Source: DASTOB01 sp035720425 (GTDB lineage Bacteria > Chloroflexota > Limnocylindria > Limnocylindrales > CSP1-4). Taken from it: a stretch of DNA of 22,135 nucleotides. Every line of letters begins with the position of its first letter. Position 1 is the stretch's first letter. The DNA lies in the NCBI GenBank assembly GCA_035720425.1, contig DASTOB010000185.1, positions 1 through 22,135 on the forward strand, read 5' to 3'. The translations under genes and the position numbers were made by a program. Positions 6,388 to 14,300 of the stretch are shown one piece after another. A model generated the notes under the pieces. It worked only from the letters and a program-made list of their open reading frames with translations, searched no databases and was not told where the DNA came from.

Positions 6388-6731
6388 TGAACCTCGAACG
6401 TGCAATCGCCCGCCTCGTGACGGCCGGGACGTATGTGTCGGTCGGCCTGCTCGCGTTCGGCGTCGTCGGATTGCTGGCCGCGGGTCGGTCGCCCCTCGAC
6501 GGTGGCCCATCGCTCGATCCGGGCCAGATCGTCGGCGACATCGTCGCGCTCCGACCGGAGGGGTTCCTGTGGCTCGGGCTCCTCGTGGCGATCGCCAGCC
6601 CGGCCGCTCGGGTGATGCTTGCCCTCGGCGGTTACCTCCGACTCGGTGAACGCGGGATGGCCGTGGTCGCCGTGCTCATCCTCGGCGTGATCGCCCTGAG
6701 CGTCGGGCTCGCGATCGGGACGGAGGGCTAG
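6387..6731 (+). CDS. DUF1634 membrane protein
   Basis: Small membrane protein of 114 residues with three predicted helices (near 15-35, 55-78 and 89-110) and the DUF1634 look: LERAIARLVTAGTYVSVGLLAFGVVG at the N-terminus, then ALRPEGFLWLGLLVAIASPAARVM. The ATG at 6387 overlaps the TauE stop (TGATG), so the two are probably translated together. An in-frame GTG at 6384 is less likely. Genes of this family commonly sit next to TauE/SafE permeases, and a shared transport complex is a plausible inference. Confidence 0.82.
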   Translation: MNLERAIARLVTAGTYVSVGLLAFGVVGLLAAGRSPLDGGPSLDPGQIVGDIVALRPEGFLWLGLLVAIASPAARVMLALGGYLRLGERGMAVVAVLILGVIALSVGLAIGTEG

Positions 6732-6732
6732 C

Positions 6733-7785
6733 GTGGACGTCGTCATCCTGTTCGTGGCGCTCGTCGTGATCCTCGCGGGCGCGGAGCTGTTCACGAACGG
6801 GATCGAGTGGTTCGGGCGCAAGCTGGACCTCGCCGAGGGAGCGGTGGGATCCGTCCTCGCCGCGGTGGGGACCGCCCTCCCGGAGACGATGATCCCGATC
6901 ATCGCGATCCTGTTCGCCACCGGCGAGCGCTCGCACGAGATTGGGGTCGGGGCGATCCTCGGTGCGCCGTTCATGCTCTCGACGCTGGCGATGTTCGTGA
7001 CCGGTATCGCCGTCCTCGGCGTCGCCCGGCGGCGTCCGAACGGCGACACGATGACGGTCGACACGCGGGTCCTTGCCCACGACATGCGCTACTTCGCGAT
7101 CGCCTACGCGATCGCGATCGGTGCTGCGTTCCTGCCGCTCGAGCCGGTCTGGCCGAAATGGACCGTGGCGGTCGTCCTGCTCGGGATCTACGCCTGGTAC
7201 GTGAAGGGCCATTTCGAGGAGGATCCCAACGTCGACGCGGAGGATCTCGCGCCGCTCAGGTTTCACCGGCTCGATCGCCGCGCTCACCGTACCGACCCGT
7301 CGACGCCTCGCCTGCGGGTGGTCAATCTCCAGGTGCTCTTCGCGCTCGGACTCATCGTCGTCGGGGCGGTCGCATTCGTCGACGCGGTTGAGCATCTCGC
7401 CTCGTCCCTCGGGGTCTCCGAGGTGCTGCTCGCCCTCGTCATCGCGCCGATCGCGACCGAGCTCCCTGAGAAGTTCAACTCGATCATCTGGGTCCGCCAG
7501 GGCAAGGACACACTGGCGATGGGCAACATCACCGGAGCGATGGTCTTCCAGTCGACCATCCCGACCGTCGTCGCCCTCGTCTTCGCGTCGTCGGCATGGT
7601 CCGTGGCCGAAGGCTCGTACACGGCGTTCGCGTCGGCCGGCATCGCCTTCGCGTCGTCGGCGTTGATCTTCATCCCGATGGCGCGACGGGGTCGGCTGCG
7701 CGGCAGCGGCCTGCTCGTCGGCGGGCTGTTCTACCTCGGCTACCTGGGTCTCGTCGTGGGGGTCGTATCGGGCGCCTTCGCCTGA
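6733..7785 (+). CDS. CaCA-superfamily sodium/calcium-type exchanger, divergent alpha repeats
   Basis: Integral membrane antiporter of 350 residues with the two-repeat plan of Na+/Ca2+ exchangers, about ten helices and a charged cytosolic loop near 150-195. Repeat alpha-1 is VGTALPE (glutamate E51) followed by GAILGAPF. Alpha-2 is IATELPE (E246) followed by GNITGAMVF. The two acidic ligands are present. The canonical GT-S-x-PE serines are Ala and Glu here, and the GSN asparagine motif is lost in both halves, so ion selectivity may differ from a true Ca2+ exchanger. It starts with GTG one base after the DUF1634 stop, forming the third gene of the transporter cluster after rpsR. Confidence 0.82.
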   Translation: MDVVILFVALVVILAGAELFTNGIEWFGRKLDLAEGAVGSVLAAVGTALPETMIPIIAILFATGERSHEIGVGAILGAPFMLSTLAMFVTGIAVLGVARRRPNGDTMTVDTRVLAHDMRYFAIAYAIAIGAAFLPLEPVWPKWTVAVVLLGIYAWYVKGHFEEDPNVDAEDLAPLRFHRLDRRAHRTDPSTPRLRVVNLQVLFALGLIVVGAVAFVDAVEHLASSLGVSEVLLALVIAPIATELPEKFNSIIWVRQGKDTLAMGNITGAMVFQSTIPTVVALVFASSAWSVAEGSYTAFASAGIAFASSALIFIPMARRGRLRGSGLLVGGLFYLGYLGLVVGVVSGAFA

Positions 7786-7802
7786 CCCGGTGGCGGCGTC
7801 AG

Positions 7803-7851
7803 TACTGCCGCTCACGTCATTACTGCCGCTCACGTCATTACTGCCGCTCAT
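7803..7851. repeat. 18-bp tandem repeat, about 2.7 copies
   Basis: TACTGCCGCTCACGTCAT occurs at 7803-7820 and exactly again at 7821-7838. A third partial copy (7839-7851) has the internal ACGTC lost. It begins 18 bp after the exchanger stop codon. Confidence 0.9.
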
Positions 7852-7911
7852 GGAATCCGGCGCGAGCGGACCGCAGACGGTGCCAGGTCCGACGGAACCA
7901 GCGCAAACCAT

Positions 7912-7984
7912 TCGTGCCACTAATCGAAGCGCTCCGAGGGACGAGTCGGGCGGCGCGTCGAGCCGATTTCGATTACTCGTGCCA
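7912..7984. repeat. Short inverted-repeat structure flanked by direct octamers
   Basis: TCGTGCCA at 7912-7919 and 7977-7984 encloses TAATCGAA (7921-7928) and its exact reverse complement TTCGATTA (7968-7975). The layout (direct repeat, inverted repeat, core of 39 bp, inverted repeat, direct repeat) resembles a tiny insertion with target duplication. A regulatory site is equally possible. Confidence 0.55.
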
Positions 7985-7999
7985 ATGATCGCCGGGCGG

Positions 8000-8049
8000 A
8001 CGAGGGCGGCGCGGCACCGACGAGGGCGGCGCGGCCCGGACGATGGCGG
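8000..8049. repeat. 20-bp tandem repeat, 2.5 copies
   Basis: A unit beginning ACGAGGGCGGCGCGGC repeats at 8000, 8020 and, partially, at 8040 (ACGATGGCGG). It ends about 45 bp before the ilvE -10 element. Confidence 0.85.
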
Positions 8050-8094
8050 TTCCGCCGTCGGTCATGACCTCCAGCCGGGGCCCGAGGGAGCCGC

Positions 8095-8103
8095 TGCTAT
8101 ACT
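8095..8103 (+). promoter_or_regulatory. Extended -10 promoter of ilvE
   Basis: TGC-TATACT is the best promoter in the window. There is no clear -35. Transcription would start near 8110, giving a leader of about 60 nt containing a CGGCGC/GCGCCG hairpin (8129-8144) and the AGGAG ribosome-binding site (8158-8162). Confidence 0.6.
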
Positions 8104-8170
8104 CGGTCGACCTTCCGTCGAACGCGCACGGCGCGGACGCGCCGCAGCCTCACCTGCAGGAGCCCCGCCG

Positions 8171-9154
8171 ATGCTCACCCAGAAGCCCGCCACGACGACC
8201 AAGGCGACGCCGACCCATCACAGCCCGGCCCCCGGCGATCTCGACTCGCTGATCTGCTACTTCGAGGGGCAGTTCGTCCCGATGCGGGACGCGAAGGTCA
8301 GCATCATGACCCACGCGTTCATGTACGGGACGGCCACGTTCGAGGGCATCCGCGGCTACTGGAATGCGGACGAGGGCGTGCTCTACGGGCTGAAGATCCG
8401 CGAGCACGTCGAGCGGATTCGCCAGTCGTGCCGGATCCTCATGATGGACGGCGTGCCGTCGGTCGACGAGCTGAGTGGCCTCATCCTCGAGACGGTGCGG
8501 CGCAACCACTTCCGCGAGGACGTCTACATCCGCCCGTCGTTCTACAAGTCGACCCGGGCGATCGGCGTGCGCCTCCATAAGCTCGACCACCAGCTGTACA
8601 TCATCAGCCTGCCGTTCGGGAACTACATCGACACGGACGCCGGCGTGCGACTCATGACCTCGACCTGGCGGCGCAACGCGGACGAGGCGCTGCCGGCGCG
8701 CGGCAAGATCGTCGGCGGGTACGTGAACATGGCGTTCCAGAAGTCCGAGGCGGAGCTGAACGGGTACGACGAGGCCGTCGTCCTGACCCCGAACGGGCAT
8801 GTCAACGAGGCGTCCGCGGCGAACGTCTTCGTCGTCCGTGACAGTGTTGCGCTGACGCCGCCGGTCAGCGACGACATCCTCGAGGGCGTCACCCGAAAGG
8901 CGATCGTCGAACTCCTCGCGCACGAGGGCATCCCGGTCGAGGTGCGTTCGATCGACCGGTCGGAGCTCTACGTCGCCGACGAGATCTTCCTGTGCGGGAC
9001 CGGCGTCCAGGTCTCACCGGTCATCGAGGTGGACCACCGCCGGATCGGCTCTGGCGAGGTGGGCCCGATCGGCCGACTCGTCCGCGACCGCTACTTCGAC
9101 GCGGTGCGCGGTCGGATCCCGGAGTTCCGCCACTGGCTCACGCCGATCGCCTGA
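8171..9154 (+). CDS. ilvE: Branched-chain amino acid aminotransferase
   Basis: PLP-dependent fold-type IV aminotransferase catalysing the last step of Leu/Ile/Val synthesis (2-oxo acid plus glutamate). The 327-residue protein has MTHAFMYGTATFEGIRGYW near 48-66. The PLP lysine is K179 within GKIVGGYVNMAFQKSEA. It then shows GYDEAVVLTPNGHVNEASAANVFVV and the phosphate-binding LEGVTRKAIVELL and CGTGVQVSPV segments. The reading frame is open much further upstream, but ATG 8171 is chosen: AGGAG at 8158-8162 lies 8 nt before it and the promoter at 8098 precedes it. The first 25 residues (TQKPATTTKATPTHHS) are a low-complexity tail. It is monocistronic, since the next gene is convergent. D-amino acid transaminase or ADC lyase, also fold type IV, are less likely. 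Confidence 0.93.
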   Translation: MLTQKPATTTKATPTHHSPAPGDLDSLICYFEGQFVPMRDAKVSIMTHAFMYGTATFEGIRGYWNADEGVLYGLKIREHVERIRQSCRILMMDGVPSVDELSGLILETVRRNHFREDVYIRPSFYKSTRAIGVRLHKLDHQLYIISLPFGNYIDTDAGVRLMTSTWRRNADEALPARGKIVGGYVNMAFQKSEAELNGYDEAVVLTPNGHVNEASAANVFVVRDSVALTPPVSDDILEGVTRKAIVELLAHEGIPVEVRSIDRSELYVADEIFLCGTGVQVSPVIEVDHRRIGSGEVGPIGRLVRDRYFDAVRGRIPEFRHWLTPIA

Positions 9155-9207
9155 TCGGGGGTTCCGGTTCGCGGGGGTTCGCCGGCGTCCTAAGCGGAGC
9201 GATCACG

Positions 9208-9241
9208 GCGTGGCCGGCACCCGCGTGGCCGGCCCCCGCGT
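9208..9241. repeat. 15-bp tandem repeat, 2.3 copies
   Basis: GCGTGGCCGGC followed by ACCC (9208-9222) or CCCC (9223-9237), then a final GCGT. It ends exactly where the inverted-repeat element begins. Confidence 0.85.
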
Positions 9242-9442
9242 CTTCGTGTTTATTCGTGCGACGACTCGCGGGGACCACGACGCCGCCGACGCGCAGTGCC
9301 GGAGGCGCCGCGCATGACGGTTTCGCTCGTGCCACGGTCATCCGCAGCACGTGAGCGAGCATGATGGCAGCCAATCGCGGGTTGAACCGGTCCCGCACGG
9401 GGTGCGCCCTCCCCCTGAGTCGTGCCACGAATAGACACGAAG
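9242..9442. mobile_element. MITE-like element: 201 bp with 26-bp terminal inverted repeats
   Basis: Left end 9242-9267 and right end 9417-9442 are reverse complements at 23 of 26 positions. The matching blocks are CTTCGTGT, TATTCGTG and ACGACTC, separated by 1- and 2-base mismatches, with a further GGGG/CCCC match inside. The 149-bp interior encodes nothing convincing and carries two TCGTGCCA octamers counting the right end. No clear target-site duplication is visible. A giant hairpin serving convergent termination is the alternative. Confidence 0.5.
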
Positions 9443-9497
9443 TTCGCGCCTCGCCCGTAGGTACCGGACGATCCGCAGCGCGCGCCCGGACCGACCT

Positions 9498-11297
9498 CTA
9501 CGGGCCCGGCGGCGGGGTCAGGTTCGGCGTCGACGGCGCCGTCGTGAGCAGGATGTCGAACCGTGCGTCCGGGTCGACTGCCGTCGTGACCGTGACCCCG
9601 AAGACCGACTCGAGCACCGCGATCGTCTCGGTCAGGCGAGCCTCGGCGCCGTTGTAGACGACGATCGTCGTGGCGCTGACGGGCCCGTCCGGAGCCTGGT
9701 TCGGCGCCGACGCCGCGATCCCGAGGAAGTCGAGGTAGCCCGCGATCTGGCTGGCGTGGCCGCCGATCCCGGACCCGTTGAGGACCCACACGATCGCACC
9801 CTCGGCGGCCAGGCGTGCCCGGCGGTCCTCGACCGCTGGATCCGCCGTGAACGCCTCGGCCACCGCCGCGCGAATCCGCTCGACGTTCGGGATGATCACG
9901 TAACCCCGCGAATCGCCGGTCAGGATCTCGCGCTGGTAGAACGGCGGTGTGAACACGATCGAGCGGAGCGTGCGGATGTCGATCGCGTCGGCCAGGCCCA
10001 GGAGCTGCGGCACGAGATCGCGCGGGATGTCGGTCCGAACGGATCCGGCGACGGCGCTTGCGAGCGCGTCGATCCGCGGCAGGACGCGCGCGATGTCCGT
10101 CTGCTGGCGGAGCGACAGGAGGACACGCTGCTGGCGCTGGCCGCGGTCGAAGTCGGTCGAGCCGTGGCGCGAGCGGGCGTAGACGAGCGCCTCCTCGCCG
10201 GTCATGTGCTGGATCCCGGCGGGAACGTACACGCGCTGGAGGCGACCCTCGGCGGCCGGGTAGCGATCGTCGACGACGGGAATCTGGACGTTGATCGTCA
10301 CGCCGCCGAGCGCGTCGACGACCTGCCGGAAGCCGTCGAAGTTGACCTCCACGAAGTACTTGATGTCGAGCCCGTACAGCTCGCCGAGGAGCGACTTGAG
10401 CGCGTTGTAACCGCGCGTCGCGTCAGTACCCGGGAAGAGGTCGGCGCGCTGTCGGGTGTTGACGAACAGGCTGTTGATCTTGCCCCGATAGACCGACCCG
10501 AAGAACGCCCGCGCCGGGCTGCCCGCGGGGATCGGTACGTCGACCGTGTCGCGCGGCAGCGAGAACATCGCCACGCGCCGGGTGAGCGGGTCGATCGACA
10601 CGACGATGAGCGTGTCCGTGTTGTGGCCGCCACCCTGCTCGTCGGCCCCGATGAGCAGGATGTTCAGGCGCTCCTCGCCGTCCCACGGGGGAGCGGTCTG
10701 GTTCGGCAGGTCGCTCCCGACCGGCGACGGCTCCGCCGAGCCGGTGGGCTCTGGCGAGTCCCCGGGGTCGCCGGAGGCGCCGGGCGATGCGGAGGGCGAC
10801 GGCGTGGGCGTGCAGTCGACCTCCGGGTTGAACACGCACTCGGCCGCCGACGACAGGATCAGGTCGTAACGCGCGACCGCGATGTGCCCGCCGGCCATGA
10901 CGAGCACGACGGCGAGCAACCCGGCTGCCGAGACCGGGTTGAGGACGAGGCGCGGTCGCCCGAGCCGCCCGCCCGTCGCCGCGTACGCGTTGAGGTACTC
11001 CGCGACCCGGTACGCGTCGACGATCGCGATGAGCCGGTAGACGAGCGCGATGAGGTTGAGCACGAAGACCGACGGCAGGAACCAGCCGACGAAGACGATC
11101 CCGATGAGCTCCGCGCGGTCCATCCGCAGCACGAACCCCGCGATGAGCGCGAACAGGAGGATCGGCGGTGCCGCGAAGCCGATCGCCCGCTGGTAGGCGC
11201 CCGCGTACGCGTGGCCGAGGCCGGGAAAGAGGAGGGACAGGAAGGCCGCGACGAACGCGGACCGGGCACGCGGTCGCGCGCCCTGCGGGGAAGGCAT
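9498..11297 (-). CDS. LytR-CpsA-Psr (LCP) family protein
   Basis: Membrane-anchored LCP enzyme, a family that transfers lipid-linked glycopolymers onto the cell wall or other acceptors. The 599 residues show a cytosolic/membrane N-terminus with several hydrophobic helices (about 14-57, 63-92, 123-142). A Pro/Ser/Thr/Gly linker (162-205) follows, then the LCP domain: NTDTLIVVSIDP (226-237), SLPRDT (246-251), FVEVNFDGFRQVVDALGG (315-332) and YARSRHGSTDFDRGQRQQRVL (373-393), which keeps the conserved Arg and Asp residues. A LytR_C domain comes next (about 501-585, WVLNGSG). The usual LCP has one transmembrane helix, so the multi-helix N-terminus is a variant. ATG 11297 is used because TATCCT lies 7 nt upstream. 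An open frame continuing to 11663 is the shadow of ileS. Confidence 0.9.
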   Translation of the reverse strand: MPSPQGARPRARSAFVAAFLSLLFPGLGHAYAGAYQRAIGFAAPPILLFALIAGFVLRMDRAELIGIVFVGWFLPSVFVLNLIALVYRLIAIVDAYRVAEYLNAYAATGGRLGRPRLVLNPVSAAGLLAVVLVMAGGHIAVARYDLILSSAAECVFNPEVDCTPTPSPSASPGASGDPGDSPEPTGSAEPSPVGSDLPNQTAPPWDGEERLNILLIGADEQGGGHNTDTLIVVSIDPLTRRVAMFSLPRDTVDVPIPAGSPARAFFGSVYRGKINSLFVNTRQRADLFPGTDATRGYNALKSLLGELYGLDIKYFVEVNFDGFRQVVDALGGVTINVQIPVVDDRYPAAEGRLQRVYVPAGIQHMTGEEALVYARSRHGSTDFDRGQRQQRVLLSLRQQTDIARVLPRIDALASAVAGSVRTDIPRDLVPQLLGLADAIDIRTLRSIVFTPPFYQREILTGDSRGYVIIPNVERIRAAVAEAFTADPAVEDRRARLAAEGAIVWVLNGSGIGGHASQIAGYLDFLGIAASAPNQAPDGPVSATTIVVYNGAEARLTETIAVLESVFGVTVTTAVDPDARFDILLTTAPSTPNLTPPPGP

Positions 11298-11303
11298 CGC
11301 GGG

Positions 11304-11312
11304 TAGGATACT
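11304..11312. promoter_or_regulatory. Overlapping divergent -10 elements for the LCP gene and ileS
   Basis: GATACT (11307-11312) reads toward ileS, leaving a 5' leader of about 20 nt. The same bases on the minus strand read TATCCT (11310-11305), 7 nt before the LCP ATG. The 44-bp gap between the two start codons leaves little room for anything else. Confidence 0.45.
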
Positions 11313-11340
11313 CGGACCCGCCCACCGCAGCCGAGGCCGC

Positions 11341-14300
11341 ATGTTCCGACCCGTCAGCAGCCGCCCCGACCTGGTCGCCCAGGAGCACGAAATCCTGGCC
11401 GAATGGCGCGATCGTCGGACGTTCGAGCGGCTCCGGGCACAGAACGCCGCGGGCCCCCGCTGGTCGTTCCTCGACGGCCCGATCACCGCCAACAACCCGA
11501 TGGGCGTCCACCACGGCTGGGGCCGGACGTACAAGGACCTGTTCCAGCGCTTCCACGCCATGCTCGGCGAGAACCAGCGCTGGCAGAACGGGTTCGACTG
11601 CCAGGGGCTGTGGGTGGAGGTGAACGTCGAGCGGGACCTCGGCTTCACCTCGAAGCGCGACATCGAGGCCTACGGCATCGCCGAGTTCGTGTCGCTGTGC
11701 AAGCAGCGCGTCCTCACCTTCGCCGCGCGCCAGACGGAGCAGTCGATCCGGCTCGGCTACTGGATGGACTGGAACGACCCGGACGAGCTGCGCCGGCTGC
11801 GTGACCTGCTGGCGGCCGACCCGTCGCAATCGGCGACGATCGAGGGTGCCGACGGGCCGGTGACGGACACCGTCGAGATGCTCGTCGGCCGGCTCGGCAT
11901 GCCGGAGCTCGGGGGCAGCTACTTCACCTTCAGCAACGAGAACAACGACCTCATCTGGGGGTTCCTCAAGGAGTGCCACCGGCGCGGCTGGATCTACAAG
12001 GGCCACGACTCGATGCCGTGGTGTCCGCGCTGCGGGACGGGCCTGTCCCAGATGGAGATGAACGAGGGCTACCAGGATCGCGAGGATCCCGGCCTCACCG
12101 TCAAGTTCCCGCTCGTCGACCGGCCCGGCGAGGCGCTCCTCGCCTGGACGACGACGCCGTGGACGCTCGCCGCGAACGTCGCCGCGGCGGTGGGACCGGA
12201 GCTCCGCTACGTCAAGGTCCGCCAGGGCGACGAGACGCTGTGGGTCGGGCGCGGCGTGCTCAAGCAGGCGCTCGTCGGCCCGTTCACGGTCGAGGACGAG
12301 AAGGCCGGATCGGAGCTCGTGGGGTGGCGCTACACGGGTCCGTTCGACGACCTGCCGGCGGTGCGCGAGGCGTTCGCGAAGGGGACCCGCGACGAGCCGG
12401 ACCGACCGTACGAGCACCGGGTCGTCGCCTGGGACGAGGTCGGCGAGGAGGAGGGCACCGGGGTCGTCCACATCGCGCCGGGCGCCGGCGCGGAGGACTT
12501 CGGCCTCGGCAAGGAGCTGGGCCTGCCGGTCATCGGCCCGATCGACGAGGACGGGCGGTACTACGACGGGTTCGGCTGGCTCAGCCACCTCGAGGCGCCG
12601 AACGCCGCCCAGGCCATCGTCGACGACCTCGAGCGGCGGGGCTTCTTCTACCACCTCGAGCCGTACACCCACCGCTACCCGCACTGCTGGCGGTGTGGGA
12701 CGCCGCTCCTGTTCCGCCTCGTCGACGAGTGGTTCATCGCCATGGGCCCGGTCTACGACCGGCCGCGCGACCACCTCACGACCGACGAGGTCGATGCCAG
12801 CCTGCGCTACCAGATCATGGAGGTGGTCGACCGCATCCGCTGGATCCCGTCCTTCGGCTATGAGCGGGAGCTCGACTGGCTCCTCAACATGCACGACTGG
12901 ATGATCAGCAAGAAGCGCTACTGGGGCCTCGCGCTGCCGATCTACGACTGTCCCGAGTGCGGCACGTTCGATGTCGTCGGCGGCCGCGACGAGTTGCGCG
13001 AGCGGGCGGTCGAGGGCTGGGAGGCGTTCGACGGGCACACGCCGCATCGACCGTTCGTCGACGCCGTGAAGATCGCCTGTCCCGGCTGCGGGAAGCCGGT
13101 CGAGCGCATCCCGGACGTCGGGAACCCGTGGCTCGACGCCGGGATCGTGCCGTTCTCGACGCTCCATTTCCGCGAGGACCCGGACTACTGGGCCCGCTGG
13201 TTCCCGGCGGACTTCATCACCGAGAGCTTCCCCGGCCAGTTCCGCAACTGGTTCTACTCGATGCTCGCGATGTCCACCGTGCTCCGGCGCGAGCCCCCGT
13301 TCCGCACGATCTTCGGGTACGCCACGCTGTTCGGCGAGGACGGGCGGCCGATGCACAAGAGCTGGGGCAACGCGATCGAGTTCGACGAGGCGGCCGAACG
13401 GATGGGCGTCGACGTCATGCGCTGGCTCTACATGCGCGCCCGCCCGGACGACAACATCCTGTTCGGCTGGCATACCGCGGACGAGGCTCGGCGCGGCCTG
13501 CTCGTGCTGTGGAACGCGTACGCGTTCTTCGTCACGTACGCGCGCCTCGTGGGGTGGACGCCGGCCGACGCCGCGCCGGCCGACGCCGCGCCGCCCGTCT
13601 CGGAACGCTCGCCGATGGACCGCTGGATCCTGTCGCGCGCGGCCGGGGTGGCGGCGAGCGCCGGGGAGCGGCTGGCCGACTTCGACGCGCTCGGCGCGAC
13701 CCGGGCGATCGATGGGTTCATCGACGACCTGTCGACGTGGTACGTGCGGTTGTCGCGCCGGCGCTTCTCGCGGAACGACGACTCGGCCGATCGCGCCGCG
13801 GCGTTCGCGACCCTCCACACCGCCCTCGTGTCGGTCGCCCGCGTGCTCGCGCCGATCCTGCCGTTCCTGTCCGAGTCGATGTACGGCAACCTCGTCGGCG
13901 CGGTCGACCCGGCCGCCCCCGATTCGGTCCACCTCACCCGCTGGCCGGCCGACGAGCTCGCCCCACTCCGCGACGAGCGGCTCGAGGCGGCGATGGCGAC
14001 GGCACGGGCGGCGGTCGAGCTGGCCCGGACGCTGCGCGGGACGGCCGGCATCCGGACCCGGCAGCCGCTCGCACGACTCTGGCTGGCGCTGCCGGGCGGC
14101 GACCTGCCGGAGCGCGACGCGCTGGTCCGGCTCATCGCCGACGAGGTCAACGTCAAGGCGGTCGAGCTCATCGACGACGAATCCGCGCTCGTCGAGCGGC
14201 GGGTCAAGCCGCTCTTGCCGCGGATCGGCAAGCGCCTGGGGCCGCGCATCCCGGCAGTCATGGCGGCTGCCCGCGACGGTGCGTTCGAGATGCTGCCGGA

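Larger units (their letters stand above)
7786..8170 (+). other. Repeat-rich non-coding region and leader upstream of ilvE
   Basis: This 385-bp stretch is open in the ilvE frame back to 7790, but the product would be low-complexity and GC3 is not gene-like. It contains an 18-bp tandem repeat (7803-7851), an inverted-repeat structure between direct octamers (7912-7984), a 20-bp tandem repeat (8000-8049), a short hairpin GGCGG/CCGCC (8045-8056), the ilvE promoter (8095-8103) and a leader hairpin CGGCGC/GCGCCG (8129-8144). No terminator with a T-run is visible for the upstream operon. Confidence 0.7.
9155..9497. other. Convergent intergenic region filled with repeats
   Basis: This 343-bp stretch between ilvE (plus) and the LCP gene (minus) carries no convincing ORF. 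It holds a 15-bp tandem repeat (9208-9241) directly abutting a 201-bp structure with 26-bp inverted ends (9242-9442). No T-rich terminator is seen for either gene. Confidence 0.7.

Noticed and set aside
7803..7851. CRISPR array.
   Set aside because: The 18-bp repeats are directly adjacent with no spacers, and no cas gene is present.
7790..8170. In-frame upstream extension of ilvE, with repeated LPLTSL residues from the 18-bp repeat.
   Set aside because: A promoter and AGGAG site lie inside it just before ATG 8171, and the extension has no resemblance to the family. The lack of stops is expected at this GC content.
11298..11340. T-box riboswitch upstream of ileS.
   Set aside because: Only about 44 bp separate the divergent start codons, too short for a T-box.
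11298..11663. N-terminal extension of the LCP gene to 11663.
   Set aside because: It overlaps the conserved start of ileS, and a -10 element sits just before ATG 11297.
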